DNA of 64,000 bases from JABMOV01 sp964654545 (GTDB taxonomy: Bacteria > Fidelibacterota > Marinisomatia > Marinisomatales > JABMOV01), in assembly GCA_964654545.1 (NCBI GenBank), contig CAZZIU010000001.1:99543-163542 (forward strand). Reading direction: 5' to 3'. Position numbers and translations under genes: made by a program. The notes under the pieces were generated by a model. That model made no database searches, was not told where the DNA came from, and saw only the letters and a list, made by a program, of their open reading frames with translations. Of the stretch, positions 17,712 through 25,993 are shown one piece after another (position 1 is the stretch's first letter; the number at the start of each line of letters is the position of its first letter).

Positions 17712-19406
17712 TCAGGAGGCTGCTTCGTCGATTTGAGATTCATCCATGTATTCTTGGGCGTAATTCAAATAGATTTTTTGATTTACAAACACATCAAATA
17801 AGTCCGGATCAATATGAGCATCGTTGCGCATAAAACCCAGTATCTTCATCGCCTGACCAAGCGTCTTGCCTTTTTTATATGGTCTGTCACGAGCCGTTAA
17901 TGCTTCGAAAATGTCCGCAATGGCCATGATGCGTGCTTGTACAGACATTTCATCTTTGGTCAAACCCATTGGATAACCGGTACCGTCCAGCTTTTCATGG
18001 TGCCCTCCGGCATATTCCGGAACTCGTTGCAAATGCTTAGGATAAGGCAATTGATTGAGCATGTTTATTGTCTGAACGATATGATCATTAATGACTTTTC
18101 GCTCTTCATGTGTTAAGGTACCCCGTGCAATGTGCAAATTATAGACCTCTGATTCATCTAAAATCGGCTTTGCCACACCATCCTCTTTCCATGTATAATG
18201 TGTTGCAATATGAGTTACACGATCTTTTAATTCCTGACTCATGAATTCGCCGCCAACATTGCATTCGGCAATGAAATCATAATCATCGCGAATTTGTTTA
18301 ACCTGAACTCGATAATTGCTCCGTATTGTTTTAATCCTCTTGGTCTTATCTTCAGCACTTAGTTTTTTATCGTTGGCCACCTTTAATTCAGCCTTTAGAC
18401 GCTTAACCTCAGCATCTTTCACCACTACTTCGAATCGTGTTTTTACCGTTTCAATACGGTCATAAATAGTCTCAAGTTTGGTAGATTTATCCACCACGTA
18501 TTCAGGTGTAGTAACTTTTCCACAATCATGCAACCATGCTGCAATTTTTAATTCGTACATCTCTTCTTCTGAGAAATGAACGTCAGCCATGGGACCTTCC
18601 GTCATGTTATTTACGGCTTCAGCCAACATGAGAGTAATTGCAGGAACCCGTTCACAATGTCCACCGGTATACGGCGATTTGGCATCAATTGCCGATGCAA
18701 TTAGTTTAATAAAAGATTCAAATAGAACTTCAAGATCCTTGATCAGATTTTTGTTGGTTATTACGACAGCCGCTTGCCCTGCCAGACCTTCCACGAGTTT
18801 TTGGACATCTCTGGAAAAGGAGATTGTTACTCCAGTCTTTGGATCGGTTGCATTTAGCAACTGCAATACACCAATTATTTCATCCTGATGATTTTTTAGA
18901 GGAACGGTTAAAAATGATTTTGAGCGATATCCTGTTTTTTCATCGAATGCTTTGGTCCCGGAAAAGTCAAAACCCTCCGCTTCATATGCATCTTCAAGAT
19001 TAACTGTCTCTCCGGTTAATCCCACGTAAGAAACAATCATGGTGGTGTTTGGCTTCCCATCTTCATCATACAAACGAACAGGATAAAATGGGATGTCTTT
19101 CCCCGATGTTCCTCCCATATGGAAGTTCAGGGATTCGGTCATCATAATTTCAAATTTTAGTCGTTTTTCTTCGGTCATCATATACAATGTACCCCCATCG
19201 GCATTGGTGATACGTTTTGCTTCCAACAGGATCATTTCTAACAACTGATCCATGTTTTTTTCTTTTGTTAATGACAGACCAATTTCCGAAAGCCGTTCAA
19301 TTTGTGAATTAAGGTACTGAACATAATTCTTTAAATCTTTTGGGGCGGCTTTCAGTGCCGCTTGAATTTCGTCCGGGGAAAAGTGTTGCTGAGCATTCTT
19401 GTTCAT
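17712..19406 (-). CDS. GAF / HD-GYP cyclic-di-nucleotide phosphodiesterase-like protein
   Basis: After a short N-terminal helix the protein has a GAF domain (ITNADGGTLYMMTEEKRLKF through VLQLLNATDPKTG, about residues 50-215). The HD metal pair is in WLHDCGKVTTPEY near residue 290, and the GYP signature is GGHHEKLDGTGYPMGL near 466, followed by ARIMAIADIFEALTARDRPY. HD-GYP proteins hydrolyse c-di-GMP or cGAMP-type signals. Between HDCGK and the conserved LTHEERKVINDHI helix is an insert of about 120 residues, rich in Lys/Glu and partly coiled-coil-like. No transmembrane segment is visible, so it is likely cytoplasmic. Ligand of the GAF domain is unknown. Confidence 0.88.
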   Translation of the reverse strand: MNKNAQQHFSPDEIQAALKAAPKDLKNYVQYLNSQIERLSEIGLSLTKEKNMDQLLEMILLEAKRITNADGGTLYMMTEEKRLKFEIMMTESLNFHMGGTSGKDIPFYPVRLYDEDGKPNTTMIVSYVGLTGETVNLEDAYEAEGFDFSGTKAFDEKTGYRSKSFLTVPLKNHQDEIIGVLQLLNATDPKTGVTISFSRDVQKLVEGLAGQAAVVITNKNLIKDLEVLFESFIKLIASAIDAKSPYTGGHCERVPAITLMLAEAVNNMTEGPMADVHFSEEEMYELKIAAWLHDCGKVTTPEYVVDKSTKLETIYDRIETVKTRFEVVVKDAEVKRLKAELKVANDKKLSAEDKTKRIKTIRSNYRVQVKQIRDDYDFIAECNVGGEFMSQELKDRVTHIATHYTWKEDGVAKPILDESEVYNLHIARGTLTHEERKVINDHIVQTINMLNQLPYPKHLQRVPEYAGGHHEKLDGTGYPMGLTKDEMSVQARIMAIADIFEALTARDRPYKKGKTLGQAMKILGFMRNDAHIDPDLFDVFVNQKIYLNYAQEYMDESQIDEAAS

Positions 19407-19567
19407 ATTTTATCCGCAATGATATGTAATGTTAAAAATAGTGACAGAGTGAATTATTCTCAATGGGTTGTTCATCGAATATTATTCGACTCACAATATA
19501 AATTTAATAATAAAACAAAAAAATACTTGTGATTTGAGATTTGCTGTATTCAATTTTGAGTGTTAAA

Positions 19568-19648
19568 ATGCAAAAAGTAATAAATATTTTAAACATATTA
19601 AGCCTTTTTTCCTGGCATTGGACCTGGTGGCCCTACCGGGCCAACTAA
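19568..19648 (+). CDS. trpL: Tryptophan leader peptide (trpL-like) upstream of trpB2
   Basis: ATG at 19568 opens a 26-codon frame ending at TAA 19646-19648. The last third reads SWHWTWWPYRAN: four Trp codons (TGG at 19613, 19619, 19625 and 19628) within six codons. This density is the hallmark of leader peptides of ribosome-mediated attenuation, where scarce charged tRNA-Trp stalls the ribosome. The peptide ends 85 bp before trpB2, the right target. A palindrome overlaps the last Trp codon and an imperfect hairpin follows. A GAG 8 nt before the ATG could serve as ribosome site. The frame is very short and was read directly from the DNA. The identity as a regulatory leader is strong; the mechanism is open. 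Confidence 0.82.
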   Translation: MQKVINILNILSLFSWHWTWWPYRAN

Positions 19649-19678
19649 TCCCATTTGCGCTAGCAGTCTGCTAACGCA
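19623..19678 (+). promoter_or_regulatory. Candidate attenuator hairpins of the trp leader
   Basis: Hairpin A is TGGCCC (19628-19633) with GGGCCA (19638-19643), 4-nt loop, starting at the last Trp codon. A competing pairing CCTGGT (19623-19628) with ACCGGG (19635-19640) excludes it. Hairpin B is TGCGCTAGCA (19656-19665) with TGCTAACGCA (19669-19678), ten pairs with one C-A mismatch and a 3-nt loop. A ribosome stalled on the Trp codons would cover hairpin A. No T-run follows hairpin B, so a classical intrinsic terminator is not seen. Confidence 0.55.
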
Positions 19679-19733
19679 CATACCTACTAATTAATCCATA
19701 TCGTACATATCTTCAACATGAAAGGTTATACCT

Positions 19734-21104
19734 ATGCCTGAAACAAAAATATTCTTATCAGAAAAAGAAATGCCAAAACAATGGTACAATATTGCAGCGG
19801 ATTTACCAAGCCCGATGCAACCTCCGCTCCATCCCGGAACAAGGCAACCTATCGGTCCTGATGACCTGGCGCCATTATTCCCAATGGCGCTGATTTTACA
19901 GGAAGTAAGTCAGGAACGGTACATTGATATTCCCGAACCGGTTTTGGATGCGTTAACCCTGTGGCGACCATCACCATTGATCCGAGCCCACCGATTTGAA
20001 AAATTGCTGGGTACACCAGCTAAAATCTATTTCAAGTATGAAGGAGTCAGTCCAACCGGAAGCCACAAACCGAATACAGCCGTAGCCCAGGCGTACTTTA
20101 ATGCGCAGGAAGGTGTTAAAAGACTTGCTACCGAAACAGGGGCAGGACAATGGGGAAGCTCGCTGGCCTTTGCTGCAAACATTTTTGGACTGGAATGCAA
20201 AGTCTATATGGTTCGGATCAGTTTTGACCAAAAGCCATATCGAAAGGCATTGATGGAGAGTTACGGTGCCAGCATTGTTGCCAGCCCTAGTAATGAGACC
20301 GAGTTTGGTAGACAGTATCTTGAAAAAGATCCAGATTCTCCCGGTAGTTTAGGAATTGCCATCTCAGAGGCAGTGGAAGATGCTGCTCAACGTGACGATA
20401 CCAAATATGCACTGGGGTCTGTGTTAAACCACGTCCTTCTGCACCAGACTATCATTGGACAGGAAGCCTTGAAGCAAATGGAAATTGTCGGAGATTTCCC
20501 TGATGTGGTGGTAGGATGTGTTGGCGGTGGGTCAAACTTCGCCGGTATTGCCTTTCCCTTTTTGAAGGAAAAATTCGATGGAAAGGAGATTAAATTTCTG
20601 GCCACCGAACCTGCTTCGTGCCCTACCCTTACTAAAGGTGAATTCAGGTATGATTTTGGTGATACCGCAATGTTGACTCCACTGGTACCAATGCACACAT
20701 TAGGCCATGGCTTTGTTCCCCCCGCTATTCATGCCGGCGGGCTTCGCTATCACGGAGATGCTCCATTAATATCACATCTTGTTAATGGCGGGTTTATCCA
20801 AGCTGAAGCATACGGACAACTGGATGTCTTTAAATCTGCCCTTCAATTTGCCAGAAGCGAGGGAATCATACCTGCACCAGAATCCAGCCATGCAATACAT
20901 GGTGCAGTTGTGGAAGCCCTATGTGCAAAAGAAGAGGGCAAAGAAAAGACTATCCTGTTTAATCTGTCCGGTCACGGTTATTTTGATATGTCCGCATATA
21001 CCAACTATTTAAGCGGAAACCTTACGGACCACGCCATGACGGATGATGAGGTGAAAGAGAACCTAGAATCTCTCTCGGGATTGCCTCTTCAATTTGCTGG
21101 TTAA
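19734..21104 (+). CDS. trpB2: Tryptophan synthase beta chain, TrpB2 type
   Basis: The 456-residue length, long N-terminal extension (DLPSPMQPPLHPGTRQPIGP) and LWRPSPLIRAHRFEKLLGTP identify the TrpB2 branch rather than canonical TrpB1. The PLP lysine lies in GSHKPNTA near residue 111, the phosphate loop is CVGGGSNFAG, and ETGAGQWGSS is the catalytic-acid region. TrpB2 enzymes condense indole and serine to tryptophan and often work without TrpA. AAAGG at 19721-19725 sits 8 nt before the ATG. The Trp-rich leader just upstream indicates control by tryptophan supply, supporting a true biosynthetic or indole-salvage role. No other trp gene is in the window. Confidence 0.92.
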   Translation: MPETKIFLSEKEMPKQWYNIAADLPSPMQPPLHPGTRQPIGPDDLAPLFPMALILQEVSQERYIDIPEPVLDALTLWRPSPLIRAHRFEKLLGTPAKIYFKYEGVSPTGSHKPNTAVAQAYFNAQEGVKRLATETGAGQWGSSLAFAANIFGLECKVYMVRISFDQKPYRKALMESYGASIVASPSNETEFGRQYLEKDPDSPGSLGIAISEAVEDAAQRDDTKYALGSVLNHVLLHQTIIGQEALKQMEIVGDFPDVVVGCVGGGSNFAGIAFPFLKEKFDGKEIKFLATEPASCPTLTKGEFRYDFGDTAMLTPLVPMHTLGHGFVPPAIHAGGLRYHGDAPLISHLVNGGFIQAEAYGQLDVFKSALQFARSEGIIPAPESSHAIHGAVVEALCAKEEGKEKTILFNLSGHGYFDMSAYTNYLSGNLTDHAMTDDEVKENLESLSGLPLQFAG

Positions 21105-21111
21105 ACCTTAC

Positions 21112-21147
21112 AGGGGAGATGATTTATAGGCTCATCTCCCCTCTTTT
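21112..21147 (+). terminator. Intrinsic terminator of trpB2
   Basis: AGGGGAGATGA (21112-21122) pairs with TCATCTCCCCT (21132-21142), an 11-bp stem followed by CTTTTATT. It closes the trpL-trpB2 unit before the next gene. Confidence 0.88.
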
Positions 21148-21176
21148 ATTCACCAGATTACCTCTAAATTATCTTC

Positions 21177-24100
21177 ATGGATACTAGCCTTATTCATAAG
21201 ATAGATAATCTGGCAATTGAACTGGCAAATGATTCGCCGATTCCTGCAAATAAACTGATCCGCCTTGCAGAGGATATTTGCATTGGCGAATTGCCAATAA
21301 CAGCCATCCATTCATTCCTTGATCTGGCACATTTCCCTGGCGTTAATAAAAGCATTAATAATTCTTCTTATTTGGATCGCTGGTTTACATGCATCACAGC
21401 TTTAATTCGAAAATCACATTATCATTTTGGGATGTGTTTTTTCCAGCGGTCGCAGAGATACAGTGAAAAAACGCTTTTTCAAATTCCACACGGTAATGAA
21501 ATTGAAACTATTACGTATTCGGAAGCTTGGAATGATATTAAAAGGATTGGAGCCGGATTACACAGCATATCAACAGATACGAAACATGCAGTAATTGGAA
21601 TATATTCGGTTAACTCTTTACACGGAGCGCTTACAGATTTGGCATGTCTCTGCTTTGGAGATCGTGTTGTACCAATACCTGGCAATTTACCATTTGAACA
21701 TTTTAAATATATCGTCTCTCATGCCGGGATCACCCATCTGTTTATCGATGGCAATGAGCAGATTGAGCACGTTAAGGAATTGTTGAAAACGGTAGATTCA
21801 TTGACCATAGTAAGCCTGAATGATTCAGTTCCCAATGATCACTATGATTTGTCCTGGCAGGATTTTCTGTCGTTGTCTGATCAAGAGACAACGGTACAAA
21901 TTCCTCAAAAACTTGATATGGATAGCTGCACATCTATCATGTACACATCCGGTACAACTTCGGACCCTAAAGGTATCATTTTTACTCCTACAAATATTAT
22001 TTGCAAGCGCTTTGCCAGGGCATTAGCCCTGCCTGAAATTTCATCCGCCGATAGATTTCTCTGTTATCTCCCACTCTACCACACCTTTGGCAGGTTTTTT
22101 GAGTTAACAGGTACCATATTCTGGGGAGCAACCTATTTCTTTGCCCAGTCACCGTCATATAAGGCATTAATCAAAGATTTTAAACGATGTAAACCAACTG
22201 TGTTTATTAGTATCCCAAAGCGCTGGAAACAATTGTATGAGCAGGCAATTGAAAACCAATCGCAGACAGAAAATGGATTGGATGTTGCCAAAAAAAAGAT
22301 AGATTCTTTGACAGGCGGAAATCTGGTTTGGGGACTGTCCGCAGCTGGGTACCTTGATCCTGCAATCTTTGAATTTTTCCATCAATGCGGTATCCAACTT
22401 TTAAGTGGGTATGGTATGACCGAAGCCACCGGTGGAATTTTAATGACTCCTCCCGGTGATTACATGAAAGACTCAGTTGGCAAACCCCTTCCTGGTATTG
22501 AAGCAACCATCAGTAACGAGGGTGAATTGCTTATCCGTGGACCATATATATCTCCTGGTTATTTCCCGGATGATTTATCTGTAGCATCAACCGAAGCATG
22601 GTTTCAAACCGGGGATATATTTACTAAGCGTAAAAATCATTACTTTATTATTGACCGCATCAAAGAGATCTATAAAAATAACCGTGGTCAGACAATTGCC
22701 CCTCAAAAAATTGAAAATATGTTCACCGATTTTGAGTCTATCCAATCGGCGTTTTTAGTCGGTGATGGACGTGAATACAATTCGGTTTTACTGTATCCAG
22801 ACTGGAAGCTAATACCACAGGATATTGATAGTGAAGATATTCAATCAGTAAAAGATTATTTTGATACACTTGTTCAATCCGTAAATAGTTTTCTTGCACC
22901 ATACGAGCGAATCGTGAATTATGAAATTATTCAGCGAGACTTTTCGAGTGATTTCGGTGAAACCACACCCAAAAACACATTCAAACGGAAGCAAATTTTA
23001 TCCAATTTTAATGATGTAATTGAAAAGATGTATCTAAAGGATTACGTGTCCCTTTTTGATAAAGAGAATGAAATCAGGATACCATTATGGATTTTGCGGG
23101 AAAAAGGAATACTTGGTACTGATCTGATATGGAATGGTGATCACCTTGTATGTGGAAAAACAGACGCCAAAATACGCATATCGTTTTCTGATACAAATGT
23201 TCGTATCGGAAATTTTTACTATGTTATCCATGCCCCATTCCTTGATATTAATCAAATGATACGCATTCCAACACTTTGGCTTGGGAATAGAGAATTGATC
23301 GACTTTATTGGTCCGGCCGCTTTTCGTATCCATCGTGAGGAAAAGATATCAAATATTGATTTATTAGACGAAAAATCTTTCTGTGAGCAAGCTGATCCAA
23401 TTGGTAAACAAAATGAAATATCGCAGTTTGATAAGCATTCGTTGACGCTAGAATCTGTTCATATTTCTGCAATTGAACTTCGTCATACGAGCCAAGATCG
23501 CGTTGTTGAGACACTTCAGCAATTGTCTAATGGATTAAAAGAACTTTCCGGTGATTTACATTATTATGTGAAAAAGGTAATACTGAGATTACAGTACCAC
23601 CCAACAGCGTATATACGGTTAAAGAGTCTTGAGAGTATCATTTCGCTTTTGACGGGAAATGAATTCATTTTACTGCTTATAGATTATTTACGCTTTGTTT
23701 ACCCGTCAACCATGGATGACAGGCATAAAGTTGATCCAAACAACCTGTCACTTGTCCACGCAAATGCTGTATTAAATTATTTGAGGTCGACTAGAAAACA
23801 GTACCTGAATGAGGACGATATTCAAACATTTATTCTTCATCAGTTGATACAATTAATTGCTGAGTATGGAGAAGGACATCCCTCCACATATATTGAAATT
23901 CGAGCTGAATTAAATTGGTGGCAGCTCTTTGGACGTAATAAAATTCTCAGGGAATTCGCTACAAAATCACAAAATGTCCTATTGGCAAAATTTCGGAATT
24001 GGCTGGGCAGTAATATGCGAGTTGCAATTGATCCTGAAAGTGGTACAGAATATGGCTGGGGACATGTGATTGATTTTGATACAGAAACCCCTCAAGATCA

Positions 24101-25787
24101 TCAGTCACTATTGCTTAGAGCTTTGTCTGACTCCACACTGCTACGAGAAGCAATCTTTATTTTCTCAAAAAAACAAATGGTACAGTTAAATGATATCCCT
24201 ATCAATGGGATCTGGATTTCACTACTTGGTCAACGCCATGGTAAAAGTGTGTACCGGTTATTGGTCCAAACAAGAATGAAGCGGTCTTATAATTTTGTAA
24301 TAAATATTAACGAAAATCTCAAAAAATCGTTTATCGAGGATGAGATAAAGTGGTTAATTCTTATGGCGCAAGATGAACACGGAAGAAAACTGGTGGAGGA
24401 TTTTGGTGGATATTGGTCCGATTTTTCAATGTATACGGAGGAGTATATTCCCGGTGAAACTGTTATCCAGTATTTGGATCGGCATAAAACAGAAATAGCT
24501 TCTGGACGAGCAATTGATCGTTGGCAAATGCGCTGGTTACACTTTTTTTGGAATGGATGCATGGCATACATTGATTTTTGGGTTCGAAGTGAATATACCT
24601 TTTCCATTGCCAATCCATCTCCAAACAACCTTATTATCCCTGAATACGATTACACATCCGGAACAAGACTAATCTCAATTTCGGATCGTATTGAAAATGA
24701 TGATATAGTGCCCCTGTTATTTGGATTATACGAACAATTTCTTTTGAGCACTGAAAATGAATTTGACGGATTATCAAGGATGTCTGATTGGGAAATTATA
24801 TTTACCAGCTTACTCCAGGTCGTTACAGTAAAAAAAGGATTAGAACTGCTCAAGATTTTCAATAAAAAAATAGAAAGTGAGGGTTGGCAAAAAAAAGCAG
24901 AGTTCTTGGGATTAACTACTCATCGTGTTCATCAGTTTATTTCCGAAATAAATGAACTTGGCGTCATGACAAAACAAGTTACCTTTGCGGCTCTCAGGTA
25001 CAATAGATGGCTTGATTTAAACCCACAGGCTACTAAAGAAGCCAGAGCAACGGTTCTGCTTGAATTGTACAAGGATTATCAACTTCGTGATTTTATTGAA
25101 GACTATCCAGAGACCAGAATACGATTTTTCCTAATGACATGTTTTAAGAATTCCAGTGCTGCGCTTCAAGAGCGACTGTTAGATTTGCAAAAGCAAGTGC
25201 GCGCAAAAACAATTACCAGTAAAGATTTGGATACCCAAGTAAAACAGCTTGATGATACAATGGATTTAACCGCGGAGGATCAGTATTTCCTTACCAGATT
25301 ATTATTTGAACATGTGCAGGCATCAGACTATGGAAATCTTGTTTCCTGGGATGTTGGTCACCAAGGGCGGCTGGATCTAATAACAATTGTTGAAGATGCA
25401 CAAGGTGAACGTTATCGCATTCGTCCGCCATTTCATCCAAAGGAGATAGCACAGTTTCACACGATTCTCAATCGAGCCAATATGAAATTATCATTTCATG
25501 AGGATCACAAATTTCTTCTGTTATTTTCAGCGGTTGAGCAAGTATTAGGAGGGATATTTTGGAAGAACGTTGGGGATGAAACTGCTTACTTGGAACGAAT
25601 CGTCATTAAACGTAACTATCAAAAACGTGGTATAAGTACGGTTTTGCTTAATGAATTTTTCCAACGCTTGATTCATTTAGGATTTAACCACTTAACTGTT
25701 GGGTTTTTCCAGGCCGGATTATTCTACAAGTATGGATTCGCCATCGAAAAGCAATTCGGTGGACTGGTTAAACATTTAAAAAAGTGA
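21177..25787 (+). CDS. AMP-forming acyl-CoA ligase fused to a long unknown region and a GNAT acetyltransferase
   Basis: The 1536-residue protein begins with an adenylate-forming ligase: SIMYTSGTTSDPKGIIFTP near residue 250, LLSGYGMTEATGG near 410, and TGDIF...FIIDRIKEIYKNNRGQ (about 478-505), as in long-chain acyl-CoA synthetases. Residues 640-1000 match nothing I know. Around 1035-1165 the pattern TEEYIPGETVIQYLDRH, then IANPSPNNLIIPEY and LISISDR resembles the hinge and the N...D catalytic end of a kinase-like fold, but this is tentative. The last 115 residues are a GNAT domain, with the acetyl-CoA loop in KRNYQKRGISTVLLNEFF and a typical C-terminal FYKYGFAIEKQF. It stands alone between a terminator and tRNA-Leu. 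An acyl-activating and acyl- or acetyl-transferring role is plausible; the substrate is unknown. Confidence 0.8.
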   Translation: MDTSLIHKIDNLAIELANDSPIPANKLIRLAEDICIGELPITAIHSFLDLAHFPGVNKSINNSSYLDRWFTCITALIRKSHYHFGMCFFQRSQRYSEKTLFQIPHGNEIETITYSEAWNDIKRIGAGLHSISTDTKHAVIGIYSVNSLHGALTDLACLCFGDRVVPIPGNLPFEHFKYIVSHAGITHLFIDGNEQIEHVKELLKTVDSLTIVSLNDSVPNDHYDLSWQDFLSLSDQETTVQIPQKLDMDSCTSIMYTSGTTSDPKGIIFTPTNIICKRFARALALPEISSADRFLCYLPLYHTFGRFFELTGTIFWGATYFFAQSPSYKALIKDFKRCKPTVFISIPKRWKQLYEQAIENQSQTENGLDVAKKKIDSLTGGNLVWGLSAAGYLDPAIFEFFHQCGIQLLSGYGMTEATGGILMTPPGDYMKDSVGKPLPGIEATISNEGELLIRGPYISPGYFPDDLSVASTEAWFQTGDIFTKRKNHYFIIDRIKEIYKNNRGQTIAPQKIENMFTDFESIQSAFLVGDGREYNSVLLYPDWKLIPQDIDSEDIQSVKDYFDTLVQSVNSFLAPYERIVNYEIIQRDFSSDFGETTPKNTFKRKQILSNFNDVIEKMYLKDYVSLFDKENEIRIPLWILREKGILGTDLIWNGDHLVCGKTDAKIRISFSDTNVRIGNFYYVIHAPFLDINQMIRIPTLWLGNRELIDFIGPAAFRIHREEKISNIDLLDEKSFCEQADPIGKQNEISQFDKHSLTLESVHISAIELRHTSQDRVVETLQQLSNGLKELSGDLHYYVKKVILRLQYHPTAYIRLKSLESIISLLTGNEFILLLIDYLRFVYPSTMDDRHKVDPNNLSLVHANAVLNYLRSTRKQYLNEDDIQTFILHQLIQLIAEYGEGHPSTYIEIRAELNWWQLFGRNKILREFATKSQNVLLAKFRNWLGSNMRVAIDPESGTEYGWGHVIDFDTETPQDHQSLLLRALSDSTLLREAIFIFSKKQMVQLNDIPINGIWISLLGQRHGKSVYRLLVQTRMKRSYNFVININENLKKSFIEDEIKWLILMAQDEHGRKLVEDFGGYWSDFSMYTEEYIPGETVIQYLDRHKTEIASGRAIDRWQMRWLHFFWNGCMAYIDFWVRSEYTFSIANPSPNNLIIPEYDYTSGTRLISISDRIENDDIVPLLFGLYEQFLLSTENEFDGLSRMSDWEIIFTSLLQVVTVKKGLELLKIFNKKIESEGWQKKAEFLGLTTHRVHQFISEINELGVMTKQVTFAALRYNRWLDLNPQATKEARATVLLELYKDYQLRDFIEDYPETRIRFFLMTCFKNSSAALQERLLDLQKQVRAKTITSKDLDTQVKQLDDTMDLTAEDQYFLTRLLFEHVQASDYGNLVSWDVGHQGRLDLITIVEDAQGERYRIRPPFHPKEIAQFHTILNRANMKLSFHEDHKFLLLFSAVEQVLGGIFWKNVGDETAYLERIVIKRNYQKRGISTVLLNEFFQRLIHLGFNHLTVGFFQAGLFYKYGFAIEKQFGGLVKHLKK

Positions 25788-25811
25788 CTTTAACAATTCT
25801 GTATAATTTAG

Positions 25812-25894
25812 TACCGGGAAAGGGACTCGAACCCTCACATCCAATGGATACCAGATCCTAAATCTGGCGCGTCTACCAATTCCGCCATCCCGGT
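25812..25894 (-). tRNA. tRNA-Leu (anticodon UAG)
   Basis: The reverse complement folds as a class II tRNA of 83 nt: acceptor ACCGGGA with TCCCGGT, anticodon stem CCAGA/TCTGG with loop TTTAGGA (anticodon TAG), a long variable arm, and T-loop GGGTTCGAGTCCC. The discriminator is A and CCA is not encoded. It reads CUA-type leucine codons. Confidence 0.95.
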
Positions 25895-25911
25895 ATATCC
25901 AATAACCGATG

Positions 25912-25940
25912 AAATTACGTGATCACTCATTCCATGTAAA
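25912..25940 (-). promoter_or_regulatory. Candidate promoter of tRNA-Leu
   Basis: On the minus strand TTTACA (revcomp of 25935-25940) and TAATTT (revcomp of 25912-25917) are spaced 17 bp apart, with the -10 ending 17 nt before the tRNA. It lies between the upstream terminator and the tRNA. The tRNA at the right edge of the window has the same TAATTT at a similar distance. Confidence 0.45.
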
Positions 25941-25943
25941 ATG

Positions 25944-25974
25944 AAAAAGGGCATCTTTCGATGCCCTTTTTTTA
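25944..25974 (-). terminator. Intrinsic terminator of the cohesin-like protein gene
   Basis: AAAAAGGGCATC (25944-25955) pairs with GATGCCCTTTTT (25960-25971) around a TTTC loop, with A- and T-runs on both sides. It stands 20 bp beyond the stop of the gene at 25994 and could work in both directions. Confidence 0.9.
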
Positions 25975-25993
25975 AAGTAATGGAAGAAAAATG

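Noticed and set aside
19679..19733. Rho-independent terminator as the output of the trp leader
   Set aside because: No T-run follows either hairpin; the stretch before trpB2 reads TACCTACTAATTAATCCATA and beyond.
19718..19741. Second tiny frame MKGYTYA overlapping the trpB2 start
   Set aside because: No Trp codon and its body is the trpB2 ribosome site; most likely chance.
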